From assembly GCA_028717405.1 (NCBI GenBank), contig JAQUNY010000136.1:1-5117 (forward strand): 5,117 nt of DNA. Direction: 5' to 3'. A program made the translations under genes and the position numbers. Shown here piece after piece: positions 1-5,117 of the stretch (the stretch's first letter is position 1; the number at the start of each line of letters is the position of its first letter). Source of the DNA: Eubacteriales bacterium. Lineage in GTDB: Bacteria; Bacillota; Clostridia; JAQUNY01. The notes under the pieces are model-generated. The model made no database searches. It was given only the letters and a program-made list of their open reading frames with translations, and was not told where the DNA came from.

Positions 1-1
1 C

Positions 2-733
2 TATCCCTCCACAGGCTCGACCGGAGACGGATACAGCATAGCTGCCGGATGCGGCCACACTATAATACGGCCAAAACCTTCACTTGTGCCTCTGATCACA
101 TCGGAAGACTGGCCGGCTTCTGTTGAAGGACTTTCTCTTAAAAATATAAATGTGAGGTTTACAGATCCTGACGGCAGATTGGTTTTCAGTGATTTTGGCG
201 AAATGATGTTCACCGGTTTCGGAGTAACAGGACCGGTGATCCTCAGTGCGGGGCATCATCTGGCAAAACTCGGTTACAGCAACATCAGGCTTCACATTGA
301 TCTTAAGCCTGCTCTGGATGTCGACATGCTTGATAAAAGGATAGCACGGGATTTTCTGAAAAACAGCAGAAAGTATTACAGAAATTCGCTTGATGATCTG
401 CTGCCTTCAGGACTGATACCTGTGATAATCAGCCTGTCGGAGATAGACCCGATAAAAAAGGTAAACCAGATAAGCAAAGTGGAAAGAAAAAGACTGACTG
501 GATTGCTTAAAGATCTGTCGTTAACCATAAAGGCGCCTGGCTCTTTGTCTGAAGCTATAATAACAGCCGGAGGAGTTGTTACTGACGAGATAAATCCGGC
601 CACAATGGAATCTAAAATAGTTAAAGGACTTTTTTTCGCCGGTGAAGTTATCGATGTTGATGGTTACACAGGAGGATACAACCTTAGTGCGGCTTTTTCA
701 ACGGGATATACGGCAGGCAGCTTTTGTTATTAA
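2..733 (+). CDS. BaiN/HI0933-family NAD(P)/FAD-dependent flavoprotein, 5' partial
   Basis: This is the C-terminal part of a flavoprotein of the HI0933/YhiN/BaiN family, putative soluble FAD-dependent oxidoreductases whose physiological substrate is mostly unknown. The frame is open from base 2 and gives 243 residues before TAA. Family members are about 400 residues long, so roughly the first 170, including the N-terminal FAD-binding Rossmann motif, lie outside the window. The fragment opens with the family signature YPSTGSTGDGY (residues 1-11), followed by a GHTI segment and PSLVPL. Near the end, GLFFAGEVIDVDGYTGGYN (residues 209-227) is the conserved FAD-contacting segment, followed by AFSTG. 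A GTG at base 86 is an internal valine, not the start, because the conserved signature lies upstream of it in the same frame. The gene sits 120 bases upstream of the cmk cluster on the same strand. I saw no hairpin terminator between them, so read-through is possible. The family call is firm; the reaction is not known. Confidence 0.9.
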   Translation, partial: YPSTGSTGDGYSIAAGCGHTIIRPKPSLVPLITSEDWPASVEGLSLKNINVRFTDPDGRLVFSDFGEMMFTGFGVTGPVILSAGHHLAKLGYSNIRLHIDLKPALDVDMLDKRIARDFLKNSRKYYRNSLDDLLPSGLIPVIISLSEIDPIKKVNQISKVERKRLTGLLKDLSLTIKAPGSLSEAIITAGGVVTDEINPATMESKIVKGLFFAGEVIDVDGYTGGYNLSAAFSTGYTAGSFCY

Positions 734-763
734 CAATCTTAGTGCAGACAATCCCAGGAGCAG

Positions 764-792
764 TTGTTCTTAAATCGAGATTTTTATATAAT
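764..792 (+). promoter_or_regulatory. Candidate sigma-A-type promoter for the aroH-cmk operon
   Basis: A perfect -10 hexamer TATAAT (787-792) lies 17 bases downstream of TTGTTC (764-769), which matches the -35 consensus TTGACA at three of six positions. Transcription would start near base 799, leaving a leader of about 55 bases. The region is AT-rich and lies in the only sizeable gap between + strand genes. The call rests on pattern and spacing only; AT-rich sequence produces such matches by chance. Confidence 0.4.
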
Positions 793-801
793 AACTGTTA
801 T
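791..801. repeat. 11-bp inverted repeat overlapping the candidate -10 region
   Basis: ATAACTGTTAT is a perfect 5+1+5 palindrome centred on base 796. It overlaps the last two bases of the candidate -10 box and covers the predicted start site. This position would suit an operator, but the repeat is short and AT-rich, so chance is a fair alternative. Confidence 0.25.
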
Positions 802-841
802 ATACTTATACGTTAATGCTGATGTGAATGAATAGATTACC

Positions 842-846
842 GGAGG
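842..846 (+). promoter_or_regulatory. Ribosome binding site for aroH-cmk
   Basis: GGAGG lies 7 bases upstream of the ATG at 854. It fixes that start: the protein then begins MQVRAIRGATT, which aligns residue for residue with the start of AroH proteins. Confidence 0.8.
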
Positions 847-853
847 CTGAATA

Positions 854-1984
854 ATGCAGGTGAGGGCAATACGGGGAGCGACAACAGTCGCCAGGAATAC
901 TGAAGATGAAATATTGGAAGGTACAAGAGAATTAATAAGAGAAGTAGTAGCAGAAAACGGTATATGTAAGGATGATATTATAAGCATCCTGTTTTCAGTA
1001 ACATCAGATCTTGACGCGGCATTTCCCGCAAAGGCGGCCAGAGCCGAAGGCATGGATGATATTGCACTGATGTGCACAAATGAGGTACCCGTTGCCGGCA
1101 GCCTCAGAAAGTGCATACGCCTGATGATGCATATAAACACGGGGAAAACAAATGGTGAGATTAAGCATATTTACCTGAACGGGGCGAAAATCCTCAGGCC
1201 TGATTTGGTACAGCAACGGGGAATACAGGATGCTGTGCCTTATGATGAGAAGTGCAGCACAACTGATTTTGATAAACCCGGAGATGCCCCTGCAGGGGAA
1301 AAAATAAGAATAGCTATTGACGGGCCTGCCGGAGCGGGGAAAAGCACAACGGCAAGGAAGGTGGCAAGGCAGCTTGGCATACCTTATCTGGATACGGGGG
1401 CAATGTACAGGGCGGCAGCTCTCAAGGCAACAAATGAGAAAATCAGCTATTATGATCCGGAAGCTCTTGAAAGGATGCTTTCCGCAACTGACATCAGTGT
1501 ATCTTTTGATGAAAAGGGAGAACAGAGGCTGTTCCTTGACGGTAAGGATGCAGGAGATTCAATCAGGACCCCACAGATAACCAAAGCGGCGTCTGACATA
1601 GCTTCAATACCTGCAGTCAGAAGAATAATGGTGGAAATGCAGAGGAAGATAGCTTCTCGCGGCAGTATTGTAATGGATGGCCGCGATATTGGCACACACG
1701 TAATGCCTGACGCAGACCTGAAAATATTTCTGACAGCTTCGGAAGAGGAAAGAGCCAACAGGAGGTATCTGGAACTGGCTGCAAAAAAACAGATGGCTGA
1801 CAAAGAGGTTATAAAGAAAGATATTGGGATAAGGGACCGACAGGACACCGAGAGGGCTGCGGCTCCGCTAAGAAAGGCCGAAGACGCCATTGTTATCGAC
1901 TCGACAAACATGACCCCCGAAGAGGTTGTACAGGCAATTATATCAAACCTGGATCTGCATAAAGACAGGAGGAAATGCCTTTGA
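854..1984 (+). CDS. cmk: Fused AroH-type chorismate mutase and cytidylate kinase
   Basis: This is one 376-residue cytosolic protein with two enzyme domains. Residues 1-118 are an AroH-class (Bacillus subtilis type) chorismate mutase, which converts chorismate to prephenate for phenylalanine and tyrosine synthesis. Equivalents of the B. subtilis active-site residues are present: Arg7, Phe57, Arg63, Cys74, Glu77, Arg89, Tyr107 and Arg115, the later ones shifted by a one-residue deletion. Residues 119-150 form a polar linker without methionine. Residues 151-376 are a full-length cytidylate kinase (about 226 residues, as in free-standing Cmk), which phosphorylates CMP and dCMP with ATP. It has the P-loop GPAGAGKST (157-165), DTGAMYR (180-186), DGRDIGT (275-281), and Arg327, Asp331 and Arg334 in the LID and CMP-binding region. 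Both domains look active. The stop overlaps the start of plsC, indicating translational coupling. Free-standing AroH and Cmk are the usual forms, so the fusion is notable. A sequencing error that joins two genes cannot be excluded, but the frame is clean. Confidence 0.93.
   Translation: MQVRAIRGATTVARNTEDEILEGTRELIREVVAENGICKDDIISILFSVTSDLDAAFPAKAARAEGMDDIALMCTNEVPVAGSLRKCIRLMMHINTGKTNGEIKHIYLNGAKILRPDLVQQRGIQDAVPYDEKCSTTDFDKPGDAPAGEKIRIAIDGPAGAGKSTTARKVARQLGIPYLDTGAMYRAAALKATNEKISYYDPEALERMLSATDISVSFDEKGEQRLFLDGKDAGDSIRTPQITKAASDIASIPAVRRIMVEMQRKIASRGSIVMDGRDIGTHVMPDADLKIFLTASEEERANRRYLELAAKKQMADKEVIKKDIGIRDRQDTERAAAPLRKAEDAIVIDSTNMTPEEVVQAIISNLDLHKDRRKCL
1967..1972 (+). promoter_or_regulatory. 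Ribosome binding site that favours a TTG start for plsC
   Basis: AGGAGG is a full Shine-Dalgarno match. The in-frame ATG at 1975 is only 2 bases downstream, too close for normal initiation. The in-frame TTG at 1981 is 8 bases downstream and forms a TTGA overlap with the stop codon of the preceding gene (1982-1984). Confidence 0.7.
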
Positions 1985-2649
1985 AAAAGGATCATTTAAA
2001 AAATACTGTCAGGACAGTCCTTAAAATTGTTTTCGGCTTATTATACAGAGTAAGAGTAAACAACATTGAAAATATCCCGGACAAAGGCGCAGCCATATTA
2101 TGCCCTAACCATGTCGCTGAACTCGATATGTTTGTGATCGGGTATAAGATCGAAAGGCTGATAAGGTGGATGGCAAAAGCAGAATTGTTCAAATGGCAGC
2201 CGGTACGCTGGTTTATAACAAGGTTCGGCGCATTTCCGGTAAAGAGGGGAAAAAATGATGTAGACGCGATGAAAACCGCCATGCGCCTTATTGATGAGGG
2301 CCATATCGTGGGCATATTTCCCGAAGGGACAAGAATGAAAAGCCACCGGGTCGGGGCTGCCATGAAAATACACCTCGGAGCGGTCATGCTTGCTCTGAAA
2401 AAGGACGTGCCTGTGATACCCGCAGGCATAAGCGGTAATTACAGGCCCTTTACCAGGATCACAGTAAACTTCGGCCAACCATTTAACATCAGGGAAGAGT
2501 ACGAAAAGAGAAAGGCGCAGGTAATGGGTGAAAAAGCCAACCTGTTTGAAAAAACGTATACAAAAGATGAAATGCGTGAAATAGGGAGAATGATATTAGA
2601 CAGGATATACAGCCTGACCGGGAACAAGGCAGACAGCGCCGAAGCCTGA
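1981..2649 (+). CDS. plsC: 1-acyl-sn-glycerol-3-phosphate acyltransferase (PlsC)
   Basis: This is the enzyme that adds the second acyl chain to lysophosphatidic acid to give phosphatidic acid at the inner face of the membrane. All four motifs of the PlsC/LPLAT family are present, numbered from the TTG start. NHVAELD contains the catalytic HX4D pair (His44, Asp49), with alanine where many members have serine. GAFPVKR ends in the conserved arginine (83-89). FPEGTR binds the glycerol phosphate (113-118). VPVIPAG is motif IV (143-149). The N-terminal stretch around residues 9-22 is hydrophobic and could sit on the membrane; no signal peptide is seen. The length of 222 residues is typical. I chose TTG 1981 over ATG 1975 because of its spacing from AGGAGG; choosing ATG adds only two residues. 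The TTGA overlap suggests translation coupled to aroH-cmk. The product is converted to CDP-diacylglycerol using CTP, which depends on Cmk. The acyl donor (acyl-ACP or acyl-CoA) cannot be told. Confidence 0.93.
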   Translation: MKKDHLKNTVRTVLKIVFGLLYRVRVNNIENIPDKGAAILCPNHVAELDMFVIGYKIERLIRWMAKAELFKWQPVRWFITRFGAFPVKRGKNDVDAMKTAMRLIDEGHIVGIFPEGTRMKSHRVGAAMKIHLGAVMLALKKDVPVIPAGISGNYRPFTRITVNFGQPFNIREEYEKRKAQVMGEKANLFEKTYTKDEMREIGRMILDRIYSLTGNKADSAEA

Positions 2650-2658
2650 TATATATCA
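2647..2658. repeat. 12-bp perfect AT-rich palindrome at the plsC stop
   Basis: TGATATATATCA is a perfect 12-bp palindrome that includes the plsC stop codon and begins the 38-base gap before ispH. The gap also holds TATATAAAT, which resembles a -10 box, but I found no convincing -35 element at the proper distance. It may be a weak regulatory or mRNA-processing site, or simply AT-rich spacer. Confidence 0.25.
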
Positions 2659-2680
2659 TATATAAATGAAAAATCATCCA

Positions 2681-2686
2681 GAGGAG
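2681..2686 (+). promoter_or_regulatory. Ribosome binding site for ispH-rpsA
   Basis: GAGGAG precedes two adjacent ATG codons at 2688 and 2691. Only one base separates it from the first and four from the second, so ATG 2691 (protein beginning MVKITAAK) is the better-spaced start. The difference is one residue. Confidence 0.65.
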
Positions 2687-2687
2687 T

Positions 2688-4880
2688 ATGATGGTAAAAA
2701 TAACAGCAGCTAAAACAGCGGGTTTCTGCCCCGGTGTATATAAAGCGATATCAATGCTGAACGAAGTCCTTGATAAAGGAGAAAAATCCGTAGGTACGCT
2801 GGGGCTTATTATACATAACCGGCAGGTAGTAAGTGAATTTGAGAGCAGAGGCGTTAAGGTATTTGAAAAAACCGGGGATATAAAAGAATGCGACTGTGTT
2901 GTAATAAGGGCACATGGCGTTGCTCCGTCGGTCTATTCATCACTTGCCGGATCAGGACTCAGATATATAGATACTACCTGTCCATATGTAAAAAAAATTC
3001 ACAGGCTTGTTCGCAGGAAAAAAGACGAAGGTTATGATATTATTATTATCGGAGATAAAAACCATCCCGAGGTAGAGGGAATAAACGGATGGTGTGATGA
3101 CGAAGCCCTAATAGTGGGTACTGAAGAAGAAGCGTATGATTTTAAGGCGAATGTTGAAAATGCCGTAAGTAAAAATGCCGGATGCATTAATATGGATGGC
3201 ATTGAAGATAAAAAAGGCATAAAAAAGACCTGTATCGTTGCACAGACTACCATTACCAATGAAACATGGGAAAGAATTACCGGAATACTTGCAGAAAAGC
3301 TGAATGAACCTGAAATACATAAAACTTTGTGCCGGGCCTCGACGAAGAGACAGGAAGAAGCCGCGGCACTATCCTCCTCATCCGATATGATGATAGTAAT
3401 AGGAAGCAAGGAAAGTTCAAACACTAACAAGCTTTTTGAAATATGCAGCAGCCGGTGCCCGGAAACGTACAGGATCGAAACGGCGGCAGATATACCGCCT
3501 GACGCAGGAAAGGGCAGGCGGTTAAAGACTATAGGTATTACAGCCGGGGCTTCTGCGCCGGAGAAGATAATCAGGGAGGTAATTGACAAAATGATTGAAA
3601 GATTTGACAGCGATGAGCCCGAAATAGACTTTCAGGAAGCTCTTGAAAACTCTATGATAGCGCTCAGGTCAGGCAGTGTGATAAGGGGAAGAGTTTTTGC
3701 CTGTAACGACAGCGAGGTGTTTGTTGATATAGGGTATAAAGCAGATGGAATAATTGCTTTGGCAGATTATTCCAATGAGCCTGATTTTGATCCGAAAAAA
3801 TCCATAAGGATAGGGGAAGAAATCGAAGTATATGTTGTGAGAGTCAATGATGGTGATGGGAATGTCATATTGTCCAAGAAGAAGGCCGACGCCATCAAAC
3901 AGAATGACTTCATTGAAGAGGCCTGCAAAGAGAATAAGACAATAAATGTGAAGGTAACCGCTGTAGTGAATTCCGGCGTTCTGGCGGGCCCTCAGGGGGC
4001 AGAAATATTCATTCCTGCTTCACAGCTTGGAGACAGATATATAAGTGATCTCAGCGGATATCTGGGAAAGGAAATCAAAATCAGGCTTCTCGAATACAAC
4101 AGGCAGAAAAGAAGCTATGTCGGGTCTGAAAGAGCTGTTCTGAAGGAGGAACAGGAAGAAAAGGCAAAAGAGCTTTGGGAAACAATAGAAGCCGGCAGGA
4201 TATATAAAGGGACCGTCAGGAATATTGCTGACTTTGGAGTGTTTGTAGATATCGGGGGCGCCGATGGGCTGATCCACATATCCGAGCTTTCATGGAAGAG
4301 ATTCGGTCATCCGTCAGAGGTGCTGAAAACAGGAGATGTTGCAGAGGTAAGGGTATTGGATTTTGACAGAGATAATAAGAGGATATCTCTCAGTTACAGA
4401 AGGCCTGAAGACGATCCGTGGAATATTGGTGAGAACTTGCCCCGGGAAGGCGACATCATAGAAGGCGAAGTTGTGAAGCTGCTGCCTTTTGGGGCTTTTG
4501 TCACAATAGTCCCGGGGATAGACGGGCTGGTACATATATCAAAAATATCGGAAAAACGTATTTCAAAACCCGGAGAAATACTTAAAACCGGTCAAAAGGT
4601 AAAGGCAAAAGTCATGGAGGTCAACGCCGGCCAGAAAAAGATCAGCCTCAGCATAGTTGACGCTGAAGAGAATATTACAGAAAAGTATAAAACATCTGAG
4701 ACCGCACCGGAAGATGGTGATTCAGGGATCGATGAGAAAACCGGAGAAGCTGTGGCAGGCAAAGCAGATCATGTAATCAAAGAGGAAGAAAAAGCTGAGG
4801 TGCCCGATAAAGAAGCAATACAGGAAGAAAAGACACAGGAGCCTGATACGGAAGGCACAGAAGGCATAGATAAACAATAA
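2688..4880 (+). CDS. ispH: Fused 4-hydroxy-3-methylbut-2-enyl diphosphate reductase (IspH) and ribosomal protein S1
   Basis: This 730-residue protein joins IspH (about 1-305) to a ribosomal S1 protein (about 312-730). IspH is the [4Fe-4S] enzyme that reduces HMBPP to IPP and DMAPP in the last step of the MEP pathway. Its three cluster cysteines are Cys14 (GFCPGV), Cys98 (TTCPYVKK) and Cys215 (TLCRAS). Substrate-site residues are also present: His43, His76 (RAHGV), His126 and Glu128 (HPEVEG), Thr188, Ser243/Ser244/Asn245 and Ser289 (TAGASAPE). Between His126 and Thr188 it seems about 20 residues longer than most IspH. Four S1 RNA-binding OB folds follow at about 326-397, 416-487, 500-571 and 585-656. 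The third and fourth are the most canonical (DFGVFV...GLIHISE, PFGAFV...GLVHISK). Residues 657-730 are a Glu/Lys-rich, probably disordered tail. The S1 part binds mRNA on the 30S subunit. The fusion is known in Clostridia; four S1 domains rather than six fits Gram-positive S1. Two adjacent ATGs exist; the second is better spaced from the RBS. Confidence 0.95.
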   Translation: MMVKITAAKTAGFCPGVYKAISMLNEVLDKGEKSVGTLGLIIHNRQVVSEFESRGVKVFEKTGDIKECDCVVIRAHGVAPSVYSSLAGSGLRYIDTTCPYVKKIHRLVRRKKDEGYDIIIIGDKNHPEVEGINGWCDDEALIVGTEEEAYDFKANVENAVSKNAGCINMDGIEDKKGIKKTCIVAQTTITNETWERITGILAEKLNEPEIHKTLCRASTKRQEEAAALSSSSDMMIVIGSKESSNTNKLFEICSSRCPETYRIETAADIPPDAGKGRRLKTIGITAGASAPEKIIREVIDKMIERFDSDEPEIDFQEALENSMIALRSGSVIRGRVFACNDSEVFVDIGYKADGIIALADYSNEPDFDPKKSIRIGEEIEVYVVRVNDGDGNVILSKKKADAIKQNDFIEEACKENKTINVKVTAVVNSGVLAGPQGAEIFIPASQLGDRYISDLSGYLGKEIKIRLLEYNRQKRSYVGSERAVLKEEQEEKAKELWETIEAGRIYKGTVRNIADFGVFVDIGGADGLIHISELSWKRFGHPSEVLKTGDVAEVRVLDFDRDNKRISLSYRRPEDDPWNIGENLPREGDIIEGEVVKLLPFGAFVTIVPGIDGLVHISKISEKRISKPGEILKTGQKVKAKVMEVNAGQKKISLSIVDAEENITEKYKTSETAPEDGDSGIDEKTGEAVAGKADHVIKEEEKAEVPDKEAIQEEKTQEPDTEGTEGIDKQ

Positions 4881-4882
4881 AC

Positions 4883-4911
4883 AAGAAGGGCTCCGTGACA
4901 GAGCCCTTCTT
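4883..4911. terminator. Probable bidirectional intrinsic terminator
   Basis: AAGAAGGGCTC (4883-4893) and GAGCCCTTCTT (4901-4911) form a perfect 11-bp stem with a 7-base loop, CGTGACA. It begins two bases after the ispH-rpsA stop codon. On the + strand the stem ends in TTCTT with no longer T run. On the - strand it is followed by GTTTATTGTTTATC, a better U-rich tract, and lies 6 bases past the end of the convergent tRNA-Leu gene. It probably ends both transcripts, perhaps more efficiently for the tRNA. Confidence 0.85.
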
Positions 4912-4917
4912 ATGAAT

Positions 4918-5004
4918 TGGTGCGGATGACAGGACTTGAACCTGCACAGCCTTGCGACCAATAGAACCTGAATCTATCGTGTCTGCCAGTTCCACCACAT
5001 CCGC
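4918..5004 (-). tRNA. tRNA-Leu (anticodon CAG), CCA encoded
   Basis: Read on the - strand, this is an 87-base class II tRNA that decodes CUG leucine codons. The acceptor stem is GCGGATG (5004-4998) paired with CATCCGC (4928-4922), followed by discriminator A (4921) and an encoded CCA (4920-4918). The anticodon stem ATAGA/TCTAT encloses the loop TTCAGGT (4972-4966), giving anticodon CAG at 4970-4968 with G at position 37. The long variable arm (about 4960-4946) has a short stem, as expected for leucine tRNAs. The T arm is GCAGG, TTCAAGT, CCTGT, with one G-U pair. The D region contains the usual TGGTGGAA and GGCAGAC segments. Every expected element is present, so it should be functional. It faces the ispH-rpsA gene and shares the hairpin at 4883-4911. 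Confidence 0.96.
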
Positions 5005-5019
5005 ATCGATAAGAATTTT

Positions 5020-5049
5020 ACTATAATAATCTGTAAAAAGCAACAACAA
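5020..5049 (-). promoter_or_regulatory. Candidate promoter for tRNA-Leu
   Basis: On the - strand, TTGTTG (5049-5044) and TATAGT (5025-5020) are 18 bases apart. Transcription would start near 5013, leaving a leader of about 9 bases before the mature 5' end at 5004, as is common for bacterial tRNA genes. Beyond it, up to base 5117, I see no gene or clear structure. The region is AT-rich and has other weak -10-like strings on both strands. Confidence 0.4.
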
Positions 5050-5117
5050 TGGAGATAATATCGCACCTTGTATACTGATAATAAAAAACTGAAAGATTTT
5101 AAGAGAGATATCACCGG

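Noticed and set aside
86..733. GTG at 86 as the start of a complete 215-residue protein
   Set aside because: The conserved flavoprotein signature YPSTGSTGDGY lies upstream in the same frame, so the gene simply begins outside the window.
734..780. A terminator after the flavoprotein gene
   Set aside because: Only short, widely separated complementary pieces (AACAA with TTGTT) occur, with no compact GC-rich stem before the T run at 781-785.
1450..1995. Minus-strand reading frame of 181 residues inside cmk
   Set aside because: It is antisense to well-conserved Cmk motifs, with no family resemblance of its own.
2614..2668. A separate promoter for ispH-rpsA in the AT-rich gap
   Set aside because: TATATAAAT resembles a -10 box, but the nearest -35-like string (CTGACC at 2614) is at the wrong distance.
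3032..3589. Minus-strand reading frame of 185 residues inside ispH
   Set aside because: It lies antisense to conserved IspH sequence, has no recognisable domain, and its composition is what the coding strand would produce by chance.
4777..5049. Minus-strand reading frame of 90 residues across the tRNA
   Set aside because: It is a translation of the tRNA-Leu gene (the familiar ELADTxDSGSIGRKAVQVQVL-like string) and of the antisense of the S1 tail, not a real protein.
5071..5117. A plus-strand promoter or start of another gene at the right edge
   Set aside because: TATACT at 5071 has no -35 partner, and no ribosome binding site with a start codon is visible before the window ends.

Overview
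The window reads as a housekeeping stretch of a Gram-positive chromosome, most likely from the class Clostridia (Bacillota). The argument rests on gene order and architecture: a BaiN/HI0933-type flavoprotein, then cytidylate kinase, PlsC, and an IspH joined in frame to ribosomal protein S1. The IspH-S1 fusion is a known clostridial arrangement. Strong AGGAGG-like ribosome binding sites, frequent AGA/AGG arginine and ATA isoleucine codons and moderate G+C agree with this. Genus and species cannot be told from the window.

Layout. Bases 2-733 (+) hold the C-terminal 243 residues of a flavoprotein whose start lies outside the window. A 120-base gap with a plausible sigma-A-type promoter follows. 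Bases 854-1984 (+) encode one polypeptide made of an AroH-type chorismate mutase and a cytidylate kinase, both with their catalytic residues. plsC (+, to 2649) overlaps the end of that gene and probably starts at a TTG within a TTGA overlap. After a 38-base AT-rich gap, bases 2688-4880 (+) encode IspH joined to a four-domain S1 protein with a charged tail. A perfect 11-bp hairpin at 4883-4911 ends the run. It also lies just past the 3' end of a convergent tRNA-Leu(CAG) gene at 4918-5004 (-) and probably serves both. The last 113 bases carry the likely tRNA promoter and no visible gene.

How the genes fit together. The three closely packed + strand genes form a probable operon joining chorismate to prephenate conversion, CMP phosphorylation, phosphatidic acid synthesis (whose next step uses CTP), the last step of the MEP isoprenoid pathway, and mRNA binding on the 30S subunit. 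Two of the three genes are two-function fusions, so five ancestral proteins are packed into three reading frames. The AroH-Cmk fusion is the most unusual item. No CRISPR array, insertion sequence, phage or defence gene was seen, and nothing points to an entirely new system.
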